Source: Mesotaenium endlicherianum (Eukaryota; Streptophyta; Zygnematophyceae; Zygnematales; Mesotaeniaceae). From it: a stretch of DNA of 64,000 nucleotides. The position numbers and the translations under genes were made by a program. The stretch lies in contig WELA01007082.1 of the NCBI GenBank assembly GCA_009602735.1, forward strand, positions 1-64,000, given 5' to 3'. Positions 8,395-16,832 of this stretch are shown here, piece by piece; the stretch's first letter is position 1, and every line of letters begins with the position of its first letter. A model generated the notes under the pieces. It had not been told where the DNA came from, ran no database searches, and was given only the letters and a program-made list of their open reading frames with translations.

Positions 8395-9690
8395 TTATAA
8401 ACCGGGCCGGTTCTCCCATATTCTTTTAATCATGTAAGCTTTTTGTACCTGATCGGCTTTGATGTACCGGCGAAAGGCCTTTTCAGTTTTGTGTCCGCTG
8501 ATGGCCATAATAAGGTTAGTGGGCGTACCATCCAAAAATTCATTGGTGCAAAAACTCCGACGACAAGTATGGCTGGTAACCCAGGCATACTTGGGCCTAA
8601 TTTCCTCCACGATCTGGTTGCCTTTCTTATGCGTGATTTTTACCAGTTCATTAATGCCTGCCAGTTTAGCAACCACTTTGATGTAGTTGTTAAAATTTAC
8701 ATTGCTCACCTGCGGCATTTGCATATTGTATTTATCAATGAGTATATGCCTTGCATCTTTCTTGAGTGGAACAATTACAGTAGAAATTGTTTTGGTCTGT
8801 GTGACATATAACATTCCATCTCTAACTTCTTCTGGTTTTATATCGGTATAATCACTAAAGCGGAATCCTGTAAGGCAACCGAGTATAAATAAATCACGGT
8901 ACTTTTCTAATTGCGGTTGCGCAGTTAAATCAAGACGATAAACTGTCGAAAGTTCTTTCCAACTTAAATACACTGCATCAACTTCTTCATCCATCACTTT
9001 AAAGAAACTTAAATCCATGATGGGAATAATTTTTTTACGGATTCTGTCACGCAAAAAAGATTTTAAGTGTTTGATGGTTTTTCCAACTGTGTTTGTCTTT
9101 AACCCTTTTATTGCTTCCTTTCGACGAACCTGCAGTACTTCATAAGTAAGAAAAGAAACAAATTCTTCATAAAAAGTAGCATCAAAAGAATCAAACGTAA
9201 TAGCCTCACCCCTGTATTCTTCAAAGAGTTTAAGATGCGCCTTCATAGCATTAATTACATTGATAGTACAAGATTTTACAGAACTTTTTTTTGAAATTGC
9301 ATAGTCATCAATATGCTTAAAAACATTCAATGAATCTTTTTCATCACCCATCTGTCTAAATGCCCATTTACTGTTATCGCGGTGAAAGTTTTCCTTAAGA
9401 AATTTTACGGGGCATACCTTCTTATCTGTGAGCGCATAGCTTATCATGTCTTCGGCTTTGCGGAGTTTTTGCGTAAGAACTGTCTCCAGTTCATGAAGGT
9501 TGCCGTACTCTACAGGAATATCTTTGGATATTCGATTTGTTTTCCTGTTCCAATATTGCGGAGGGATACTAATTCCAGTACTTAACACAACCCGTTTTTC
9601 TGAAGAAAAACAATACTGTAAACTTATTGGAGCCAATCCATTTTTCCCTACCTTTGTACCTCGGGAAATGAGCTTGATGGGATGTCGCAT
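8395..9690 (-). CDS. Tyrosine recombinase / integrase of the mobile element
   Basis: A 431-residue integrase of the Bacteroidota conjugative-element type, with an N-terminal arm-binding domain, a SAM-like core-binding domain and a catalytic domain. Visible catalytic residues are Arg in TGFRFSD (about 276), His-x-x-Arg in SHTCRRSF (about 373-376), His in SGHKT (about 400) and the nucleophile Tyr in FRRYIK (about 409). The gene reads inward from the element edge, and non-element or remnant DNA starts upstream of it. It should integrate and excise the element carrying the ubiquitin-like operon. It looks intact. Confidence 0.92.
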   Translation of the reverse strand: MRHPIKLISRGTKVGKNGLAPISLQYCFSSEKRVVLSTGISIPPQYWNRKTNRISKDIPVEYGNLHELETVLTQKLRKAEDMISYALTDKKVCPVKFLKENFHRDNSKWAFRQMGDEKDSLNVFKHIDDYAISKKSSVKSCTINVINAMKAHLKLFEEYRGEAITFDSFDATFYEEFVSFLTYEVLQVRRKEAIKGLKTNTVGKTIKHLKSFLRDRIRKKIIPIMDLSFFKVMDEEVDAVYLSWKELSTVYRLDLTAQPQLEKYRDLFILGCLTGFRFSDYTDIKPEEVRDGMLYVTQTKTISTVIVPLKKDARHILIDKYNMQMPQVSNVNFNNYIKVVAKLAGINELVKITHKKGNQIVEEIRPKYAWVTSHTCRRSFCTNEFLDGTPTNLIMAISGHKTEKAFRRYIKADQVQKAYMIKRIWENRPGL

Positions 9691-9742
9691 AACTTGGTCG
9701 ATTTTAGGTCTATTAAAAATGAACCAAGTTGTATAAAGGTAG

Positions 9743-9797
9743 AACTGAAGAAAATGCCGAGTTGTTTATAAATGTTTAAGAACCAGCATTTTCAGTT
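9743..9797. repeat. Imperfect inverted repeat beside the integrase start
   Basis: The arm AACTGAAGAAAATGC at 9743-9757 faces GCATTTTCAGTT at 9786-9797. The arms pair perfectly apart from three extra bases in the left arm, with a 28-base AT-rich spacer. It lies 53 bases upstream of the integrase start, where integrase arm-type sites or the attachment core often lie. A transcription terminator is less likely because no T-run follows. No second copy that could serve as the other att end is in the window. Confidence 0.35.
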
Positions 9798-9844
9798 AAG
9801 ATAAATAAAGAGACGTAAAGTTATAAACAGCGGATTTGATGGTC

Positions 9845-10471
9845 TTAAGTCCCGTCCAGTCCGCTGAGCGGGGGAATTGAAAAATTCTCCCGCTTTTTTT
9901 CATATATGAGTAGCCGTTTCTCCTTCATTATATAAGAGTTGTGAGCAAGTAAATCTATCATTGTTGGGGTTCGATATACCCCATCCTGATAGTAAAGATT
10001 TTGCTCGAACCCCAACTTAACGAACTCTTGTTTTTCGAGCGTATTGGTATTGTTAAACACAAATTCAAGGTCTGAAAGTTTGCCCAGGTTGTTTTGAAGA
10101 ATTTTATACGTTCTATCCTGATCGCCACTTAAACGTTCAATACAGGCGCGTAGCGATATTCTTGTATTGTTAATCGAGTTAAACCATCTGTCGTATGTAT
10201 CCTGCGTTATTTTGTTTGTAATCCACTTCTCTTCAATTGAAAATAATTTTGCTTCTTCTAAAGCAAGTTCCTTTTTCTTGTCTTCCAGCAATCTTTTGTC
10301 TTCCACTACCTTATTCTCAAAGATTCGGTCGGCGCTATTTCTAATAATCTTTATTGCTTTATCAGGTACACTCATTAAACCAAACACCTGACGAAGTTGG
10401 TCATGAGCCTTTGTTACACTCAAATTAAGGTGGGTAGTCTTATTACATTTATAGTAATAGTGTAAACCGCA
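9845..10471 (-). pseudogene. Large serine recombinase, C-terminal fragment
   Basis: About 208 codons with no acceptable full-length start. The frame runs upstream past a TTG at 10423 to a stop at 10472-10474. The beginning (YYYKCNKTTHLN) looks like the end of the zinc ribbon of large serine recombinases. It is followed by the long coiled-coil region (ADRIFENKVVEDKRLLEDKKKE) and the usual tail (FVKLGF...YRTPTM...LSGLDGT). The N-terminal catalytic domain with the Ser nucleophile is absent, so it cannot recombine DNA. The break falls exactly where the coupling-protein fragment on the other strand begins. It is a relic of an earlier element at the same place. Confidence 0.8.
9867..9900 (+). terminator. 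Strong plus-strand intrinsic terminator inside the recombinase 3' end
   Basis: A 12-bp stem (9867-9878 AGCGGGGGAATT with 9883-9894 AATTCTCCCGCT, one G-T pair) with a GAAA loop is followed by an uninterrupted T-run to 9900. It reads left to right, opposite to the recombinase fragment whose last codons it overlaps. It would stop transcription leaving the integrated element rightward. Confidence 0.7.
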
Positions 10472-11040
10472 TTAGCAAAACCGTCAATCAGAAGAATTAG
10501 CTCCCTTGTAGCTTTGTTTTGGACGAGTTCGCCACAGTCTACGTACATGGTATTGACAGTCGTCGCTACCGCCCGTTCCAACAAGGTTGCGTGACCATTG
10601 TCGTTCAGGATAACAACTAATTAAAAAAGGACTATGGACAGCAACAGGCAGAGGTCATTATCAATATTCCGGGTAACGTGATATGCGGTCAGGTAACTGG
10701 CGATATGGCTAAGCAGTTATCCGAGCGGTTTGGTAATATTAACCAAATCAAAGAAAACCTGTCGGTAAATGCGACTGATACCTCATTTAGTCGCTCCACG
10801 CAACTGGGTTATACCGTTCCGGCCTCTACAGTATCCTGCCTGTCTTCAGGTGAATTTGTTGGGATGGTGGCAGATGATCCTACAACACCGATCAGCCTCA
10901 AAACCTTTCATTGCCGGATACAAAATGACCACGAGGCGATACCCGAGGTGAGAAATGTCAGCACGAATGAAATATTGAGCAATTACCAGCGTATCAAAGC
11001 TGACATTCAGGAATTGGTAGCTGCTTTAGCCACAGACTGA
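10466..11040 (+). pseudogene. Coupling protein MobC, broken C-terminal fragment
   Basis: Matches the C-terminal third of the intact copy at 924-2885, from its RQVNRKN region through the Walker B region (SFVLDEFATVY against SLVFDEFPTIY) to the stop. The longest clean stretch is 10621-11040 (KKDYGQQQAEVI to ALATD). Between 10466 and 10621 the frame is disturbed: there is a stop after VNQKN, a frame change around 10555-10570, and a stop after SNKVA, with about 20 codons corrupted. The N-terminal two thirds are missing. Identity to the intact copy is about 60% by eye, so it came from a different element rather than a recent duplication. Confidence 0.82.
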
Positions 11041-11158
11041 GATCGCTGTTTTTCTTTTTTCAAAAACTTGTGATAGTAATTTTTTAGCAAATATTTTTCA
11101 AATTAAGCATGCGCTATGGAAGGAGGTAGCTTGTAGTAATGAATAAGATAGAAACCCA

Positions 11159-13564
11159 TTAATTTCCTGCACGCTGCTGTTCCTCTTGGGAACCGGAACG
11201 GCTTTGCGTTCTGTTAAGCTTGCTGCTGCCGAAGCGGTAGGTAAAAGTGGCAATCACCACACGGGCGGCGTAGGTGTTGGTATGACCGGTTTGAAATAGG
11301 TTGAGGTAATGGTCACCGCCGCTGTCCCGGACGTCGTACAACACGTTTTTGCCGTTAAGCGTAAGCGAAGCTTTTTTGTTCAGCAATTGCAGCTTTAAAG
11401 CCAAATCCAGGGTGGTATAGGACGGATAAATCGAACCGACAAACTGTCGACGCGATTCGTTTTCAGCGTCCGCTTCCAGCGATAGCCGGTCGCTCAACCG
11501 GAAAATGTTACTGGACACCAGGTCAAAGCTTACAAAGCCGGGGTCATTCAGGCTGAAGCCTTTCGCGTCGCCGGTAAACAAATTTTGATACAGCGTAACC
11601 GAAGTATTGGTCGTGAACCATTTGCAAAGGTCTTTCTGGTAACTGACCACAAAATTCCAGGAGCGCGCGCCTTGTATATTGGTCGGGATACGGGTAACCG
11701 TAACCTTATTGCTATCCAGATAAGGTAAAGTTCGCACATAATTGCGGTCGATATCATAAGCAGCCGTAAGGAACAGCGTTTGTTTCCAGGTCCAGGAAAA
11801 TTCAGCATGCCAGTTCAGGTCGGGTTGCAGATTCGGATTACCCTGAAAATAAAGGGTGGTGGAAAGCGGTCGACGAAATGGCACCAATTCATGGTAATCG
11901 GCCCTGTTGACCCTGCGCCCGAACTGGAAGTTCAGTGAATGATCCTCATTCAGCTTCTCGTTTAGGAACAAAGTGGGAAACAAAGTCAGGTAATGTTGAG
12001 CTATCGCCGCATTTTGCTGGAGTTCCTGCCCGGTCAGGTTGGTCTGTTCTGTCCTTAAACCGACTTGTACCGCCAATTTGCCGAATTGTTTATTCAGGTT
12101 GATATAGGCCGCATTGATGTTTTCGGTATTGATGTTTTCGTTACTTAGCGCAGGTTCAGGTATATTTTGACCACCCAATTGATTATAATAGGTACTGTTG
12201 TTATTGGTTTTCACATAGCTCGATTTCAGGCCTGTTTCTATTTTACCCCCATTAACCGGATGCACATAATCAGCCCTGGCCCCAAAAACCTGCAAAGTAC
12301 GCGCCTCGTCAATAAACACGTTCTGCGTGTTCAGTAAAGTACCTGAGGCATCTTGGTTGAGCGTAGTGTTATATTGACCGGGACGGTAGCGGTAGGCCGA
12401 ATAATCGAGATCGGCTGACCATTGCTTGCCTGCCGTATCGATCTGGTGGAGCAGTTGAAGACCGGCGGTATAATTAAAAGGCTTATCGCGATAAATACCC
12501 GTAAAATCCTGGCGCCCTGTTTGCTGCAAAGTGCCATCAAAAATATCCAGCAGCGAGCCCACACGGTTGGCAGCGGTTTGATCCGAGACCCGGCCGGAAA
12601 CGGTTAGCGTGGTCTTTTTAGAAAGGTACAGGTCGATCCCTGCCGTAGAGTTGAACGTCCGGCTGGCATTCTTGCTGGTGTTGGCGGAACGATTTTCGGT
12701 CAAAAGCGTATTGCCGTTGAAAATATCGGCCACGGCCGTGCCTGAAAGCAACGTCTGATTAAAGCCGTAACTGTTGTTGAGATACAGGTTATAATGATCG
12801 TTCTTATAGCTCAGGGCCAGGCTGCTGCTGTAACGCCCATAAACGCCCTGACCCAAGCTGCCGTTAAAACTACCGTTCCAACCATTTTGGGTATTCTTTT
12901 TATGAATGAGGTTAATGATACCGCCTGTGCCCTCCGCATCGTATTTGGCCGAAGGATTAATCATCAGTTCTATTTTCTGGATATCAGATGAGGGCGTATT
13001 ACCGAGCAGGCTGGCCAAATCAGCAACGGAAAGATGCGTGTTCTTGCCGTCGATGATCACACTTACGCCTGCGTGACCATTTAGGGTGACTGTGCCATCA
13101 GGCGCGACCTGCACGCCCGGTAGCTTTTTCAACAGTTCCAGCGCATTGGTGCCTGTGGCCGTGAGCGACTGGCCGACGTTGACCACCGTTTTATCGATCT
13201 GTTTTTCAACCAGCGACACAGTTGAGCGAATAGCTATTTCTTTCAGATCTTTTACCGCGGGCCTTAACTGGATACGCAACTCGATGTCCGTATTCGCCGC
13301 TGAAATTTGCTGGTCGAAAGACTGGTAACCGACTGATGTTACAGTTAATTGGTAACTTCCCGGCTGGAGGTCTTTCAGGCTAAAACGCCCGACGGTGTCG
13401 GTCTGGGTATTTTTATAGGCTGAAGAATCCGGCAATCGCTTTAGCCGGACAGTGGCCGACGGTAAGGATTGATTTTGTTCGTCCTTTACCACCCCTTTTA
13501 ATATGATCTGCGCTTCCGCGCTTGTGATACCAAATACCAGGATCAGGAGAAATATAATTTTCAT
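11159..13564 (-). CDS. TonB-dependent-receptor-like outer-membrane beta-barrel protein
   Basis: An 801-residue protein with a signal peptide (MKIIFLLILVFGITSAEA). A carboxypeptidase-regulatory-like beta domain (about 20-105, LKGVVKDEQNQSLPSATV) follows, then a plug-like domain (VSLVEKQIDKTVVN, LLKKLPGVQV, GGIINLIHKKN), then a barrel rich in aromatic strands. This is the outer membrane beta-barrel family of Bacteroidota, smaller than SusC and without a SusD partner. The substrate is unknown; a peptide or metal complex is possible. It is divergent from a LytS/LytTR pair with about 200 bases between. The three genes read as more GC-rich than the 1-9.8 kb element. Confidence 0.88.
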   Translation of the reverse strand: MKIIFLLILVFGITSAEAQIILKGVVKDEQNQSLPSATVRLKRLPDSSAYKNTQTDTVGRFSLKDLQPGSYQLTVTSVGYQSFDQQISAANTDIELRIQLRPAVKDLKEIAIRSTVSLVEKQIDKTVVNVGQSLTATGTNALELLKKLPGVQVAPDGTVTLNGHAGVSVIIDGKNTHLSVADLASLLGNTPSSDIQKIELMINPSAKYDAEGTGGIINLIHKKNTQNGWNGSFNGSLGQGVYGRYSSSLALSYKNDHYNLYLNNSYGFNQTLLSGTAVADIFNGNTLLTENRSANTSKNASRTFNSTAGIDLYLSKKTTLTVSGRVSDQTAANRVGSLLDIFDGTLQQTGRQDFTGIYRDKPFNYTAGLQLLHQIDTAGKQWSADLDYSAYRYRPGQYNTTLNQDASGTLLNTQNVFIDEARTLQVFGARADYVHPVNGGKIETGLKSSYVKTNNNSTYYNQLGGQNIPEPALSNENINTENINAAYINLNKQFGKLAVQVGLRTEQTNLTGQELQQNAAIAQHYLTLFPTLFLNEKLNEDHSLNFQFGRRVNRADYHELVPFRRPLSTTLYFQGNPNLQPDLNWHAEFSWTWKQTLFLTAAYDIDRNYVRTLPYLDSNKVTVTRIPTNIQGARSWNFVVSYQKDLCKWFTTNTSVTLYQNLFTGDAKGFSLNDPGFVSFDLVSSNIFRLSDRLSLEADAENESRRQFVGSIYPSYTTLDLALKLQLLNKKASLTLNGKNVLYDVRDSGGDHYLNLFQTGHTNTYAARVVIATFTYRFGSSKLNRTQSRSGSQEEQQRAGN

Positions 13565-13763
13565 CGCAACACATTTTTAGGCAAGAATATTCCTTAAAAG
13601 CACACGCGATCGAAAAGTATGGCGGAAACAAGCTGCCTGTCGACAGATAGGCCAAACGACCTGACCAACCTGTTCCGGGAGCGAATAAGCGGTTTTCAGG
13701 GGGCGATTTCGCTTGTTGGTCGACAAACTCTCTCTTCAATTCTTAAAATAATTATTATTGTAT

Positions 13764-14891
13764 ATGAACTTAGTTGACAAGGCTCTATTGTTTCACAAAA
13801 GATACCGCTGGCTGAGCCATTTTATTTATTGGTTCCTTTACCTGCTGCTCTGCGTGAGTTCCAGCAAATATGCGGATGGTGAAAAAGGAACTTATAGTTT
13901 TGAGTTCATCAGCGACGCGCTGTATATGTCGACCGAGATGATCGCAGCCTACGTTTTGGTGTACTGGATCATTCCACATTTATTTTATCGTAAAAAATAT
14001 ATTAGTGCCGCGATTGCCTTTATTTTTCTCAGTTATGCGGTATCTGCGTTAGGACGTATTGTCATCGTCAAGCTTTGTGAGCCAATGGCCGGGGTTGCGC
14101 CTAAAGCATTTGAAACCTACCGAGAAATATTAACAGATATTCCTAAGCTGATCTATGTTTATTACGTCCAGATCATCGGAGTGGCTTTTGTATTTGTCTT
14201 TTTCAAACTATTCAAAGACCAGCTGGAGGCGCAAAAATGGGCGCTGGCGCTCGAAAAAGAAAAAGCTGAGACCGAACTCAAGCTGCTCAAGAACCAACTC
14301 AACCCGCATTTTCTGTTCAATACGCTGAACAACATTTATTCTCTGTCGCTGGCCTCATCACCGGTCACCTCACCGTCCATTGCCCGGCTGGCGGATATAC
14401 TGGATCATATCCTGTACCGCTGTAACGACACACTGGTGCCGCTGAAAGCGGAGCTCGCGCTATTGGAGAATTACATCGGTCTGGAAAAACTGCGGTATGA
14501 CCATCGGTTAAAACTAAGTTTTCATGTTAAGGTTGATGCAGAAAACAGGATGATCGCACCGTTGGTATTGTTGTCTTTAGCTGAAAACGCTTTTAAGCAT
14601 GGAGCCAGCGATGATGCGGGTTCGCCGGAGATCAACATAGACCTGTGGGCTGATCACAATGGCTTGACGTTTCAAATCATCAATACTGTAGCTCAAGATA
14701 AAACCTTGCAGATCACTGCGCCCACCGAACGTATCGGTTTGCAAAACCTCCGGCGGCAGCTGGATCTGGTGTATGGTGAGGCATATGGCTTTGAAATATC
14801 CCAAAATGATGGTTATTTTAAAGCTGCGTTAACTATCGACTTTCACAAAACGAGAATAAACCATGAAAAAGATCAGGTGTTTGCTGGTTGA
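13764..14891 (+). CDS. LytS-type membrane sensor histidine kinase
   Basis: About 375 residues. The N-terminal half has four membrane segments (LSHFIYWFLYLLLCV, MIAAYVLVYWIIP, AAIAFIFLSYAV and IIGVAFVFVFF). A short coiled coil then leads to the His_kinase domain with LNPHFLFNTLN (phospho-His near residue 183) and an ATPase lid with ENAFKHG. I use the ATG at 13764; a TTG two codons earlier is in frame but unneeded. The C-terminus overlaps the response-regulator start by 29 bases. No extracellular domain is present, so the signal is probably sensed in or at the membrane. Confidence 0.9.
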   Translation: MNLVDKALLFHKRYRWLSHFIYWFLYLLLCVSSSKYADGEKGTYSFEFISDALYMSTEMIAAYVLVYWIIPHLFYRKKYISAAIAFIFLSYAVSALGRIVIVKLCEPMAGVAPKAFETYREILTDIPKLIYVYYVQIIGVAFVFVFFKLFKDQLEAQKWALALEKEKAETELKLLKNQLNPHFLFNTLNNIYSLSLASSPVTSPSIARLADILDHILYRCNDTLVPLKAELALLENYIGLEKLRYDHRLKLSFHVKVDAENRMIAPLVLLSLAENAFKHGASDDAGSPEINIDLWADHNGLTFQIINTVAQDKTLQITAPTERIGLQNLRRQLDLVYGEAYGFEISQNDGYFKAALTIDFHKTRINHEKDQVFAG

Positions 14892-15570
14892 TGATGAGCC
14901 GCTGGCCGTCTCCCTGTTAGAGAAACATGTAGCGCAGCTGGATTTTCTGGAAGTCGCCGGTACCTGCGGCAATGCGCTCAAAGCGCTGGAGGCCTTAAAA
15001 CCATTGGAGATTGACCTCGTATTTTTGGATATCCAAATGCCTGCCATCAGTGGTATGGACCTGCTCAAGACTTTACGTCACCCGCCCAAAGTCATCATCA
15101 CTACCGCTTACCGCGAGTATGCCGTGGACGGTTACGACCTGGACATCGTGGATTACCTGCTTAAACCTATCACCTTCGACCGATTTTTTAAAGCGGTAGA
15201 GCGTTATTTGCGTACCATTGACACCCGCCTTGCGGACGCTTCAAATCCCGTCACGGTCGAGTCGGCTTATATTTTTGTCAAATCCGGCCATAAGAATATC
15301 CGGGTAAATGCTGACGATGTCCTGTATATCGAAAGTATGAAAGATTATGTCAGGATCATCACCATCAAGCAAACCTTAACGCCCAAATACCGCATCAGCG
15401 ACCTGGAAGCGGAGCTATCCGCCAAAGGTTTCCTACGGATCCACCGCTCTTTTATCGTCAATTTTAAAAAGGTGACCGCTTTTACCGCTACCGATGTGGA
15501 GATTGACCAAATTGAATTGCCTATCGGGGAAAGCTATAAGGAGTTGGTTTTGAAGGCGCTTAGAGGTTAA
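14863..15570 (+). CDS. LytTR-family response regulator
   Basis: A 235-residue protein with a receiver domain (LLVDDEPLA at the start, phospho-acceptor Asp in FLDIQMP near residue 55, Lys in LLKPITF). A LytTR DNA-binding domain follows (IFVKSGHKNIRVNADDVLYIES to IHRSFIVNF, quoted in part). It overlaps the kinase gene by 29 bases and is its partner. The likely target is the divergent outer-membrane receptor gene, by position. Confidence 0.92.
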   Translation: MKKIRCLLVDDEPLAVSLLEKHVAQLDFLEVAGTCGNALKALEALKPLEIDLVFLDIQMPAISGMDLLKTLRHPPKVIITTAYREYAVDGYDLDIVDYLLKPITFDRFFKAVERYLRTIDTRLADASNPVTVESAYIFVKSGHKNIRVNADDVLYIESMKDYVRIITIKQTLTPKYRISDLEAELSAKGFLRIHRSFIVNFKKVTAFTATDVEIDQIELPIGESYKELVLKALRG

Positions 15571-15609
15571 GCTCTCATAAGTAAACCACAAAAATCCTCT
15601 GATGAGAGC
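15571..15609 (+). terminator. Possible weak terminator after the response regulator
   Basis: GCTCTCAT at 15571-15578 pairs perfectly with ATGAGAGC at 15602-15609 across a 23-base loop, directly after the stop codon. The following sequence is T-rich but not a pure T-run, so termination strength is uncertain. Confidence 0.4.
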
Positions 15610-16154
15610 CTCAATTATTTTAGATTAAACAGCCGCATTCTTAGGTTTTTTTTGGGCGCAGCCGTTGTTGAAAAAGTTTCCGGCCGCGTTCATTGATAAG
15701 TCTTTGAAACATAGTGATCTTACAACCGAATTGTTTGAGCAATAGCGCCGAGGGTGGCCACAGACATGAAATGAAGCGGGAAAATAACAACCGGAATTTT
15801 GAGGGGTCAATGGCACCACCTAAAATCGCGGTTTTTTGACCTAAAAAGTTGACAAAATCAAGAAATATATTTAATTTTTATAATATAAGTATTCGATAAT
15901 AGGCGTATTTCTTCCTCAATTTCCGTAAGGCTAATAGTAAGGGTCATCGTCAACATGCGGCAATTCAATCGCCGGGGTCTGGCACCCTAAGTGTCGCATC
16001 CACAATTATTCCCCACTATCAGGTCGGCAAGTTTTCTTTCATTTTCTGATAAAGGCTTGTCTTCTTCTAGTGCGTTTTCAATTTCATCGGACACGATTAT
16101 ACTTATAGGCTTATAAAGAGATGCACAAAGACAATTCAGATACAAGGATTAACT
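15610..16154. other. Gene-poor 545-base stretch with one doubtful small reading frame
   Basis: No recognisable gene. A minus-strand frame at 15987-16145 (52 codons, TTG start) begins 9 bases after the end of the extended nuclease frame. It has a protein-like composition (SDEIENALEEDKPLSENERKL, shown in part). It could be a small accessory gene, a fragment or chance. The left part (15640-15850) has many stops in all frames. I see no insertion-sequence ends or RNA gene. Confidence 0.4.
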
Positions 16155-16832
16155 TTAAAGTTTCAGATCTATGAAATAGTGAAGTAAGAATATTGAGTCA
16201 CTTTTCACACGTGCATTTGTAGAGTTGAACTTATTCTTTGTTAAAGTATCTGCAACCAATTTTTCATGCGGGCTTGTCCAATTAATGCCATTGGTTGTGT
16301 CTGATAATTTTTGGCTTATCTATTCATTAATCTTACCATGCCAATGAACGGATGTTTTTGATTGGACATAACCAAACATGCCCGCCTTTGCCAGGTGCTT
16401 TGCATGCTCATTTCTTTTAAACCTTTCCATGCCGCCTCGCGTACCAAAAACATATTCGCTGTTATTTGAACTGTCTGATAAACGCTTAGCCTCAAACTCG
16501 AAAATAGTCGCCCCAGGCACAGAAGGGTTTAAGATAAAGATGCCGATATCAGTTTCTTTGGTTGAGTCGTCTTGCGCAGGGTTTTTCTGGAAGGAAAATT
16601 TGTACGGGATGTAACCAGAGCTTTCGCCATCCAACCATCCGTTAAGATAATTGACTAACAAGTTGGTGATAAAATTCTCTTTGTCGGATTTTGTTGATTT
16701 TAGGTAATAGCCGCGGAAATCATATATTCTATTGTCGATAAATCCAAGCAGTGTAGCTATGGCATGTTGGTTAGGCGCCGATAAATCAGCGTTGCCCATA
16801 GTGCTATGTTGGTATGAGATATCCCTAAGCAT
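16155..16832 (-). pseudogene. Predicted restriction endonuclease subunit, interrupted by an in-frame TAG
   Basis: The ATG at 16832 overlaps the methyltransferase stop by one base (TGATG), so the two are coupled. The first part, to 16323, has a PD-(D/E)XK-like core: ETDIGIFIL supplies the Asp near residue 96 and FEFEAKRLS the Glu-x-Lys near residue 112. A TAG lies at 16320-16322. The same frame then stays open for 54 more codons that read like normal protein (TTNGINWTSPHEKLVADTL) to a TAA at 16155-16157. The 170-residue product up to the TAG keeps the putative active site, so the gene may be partly active, read through, or recently inactivated. Family identity is inferred from the motif and the partner gene. 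Confidence 0.6.

Noticed and set aside
13633-13646. Short palindrome CTGTCGACAG between the receptor and LytS genes
   Set aside because: A 10-bp palindrome centred on GTCGAC in a 200-base region is not significant alone; no matching second site with proper spacing was seen.
15625-15819. 64-codon minus-strand frame
   Set aside because: Cys- and Asn-rich, no start support, no family pattern; considered as a transposase scrap but not supportable.
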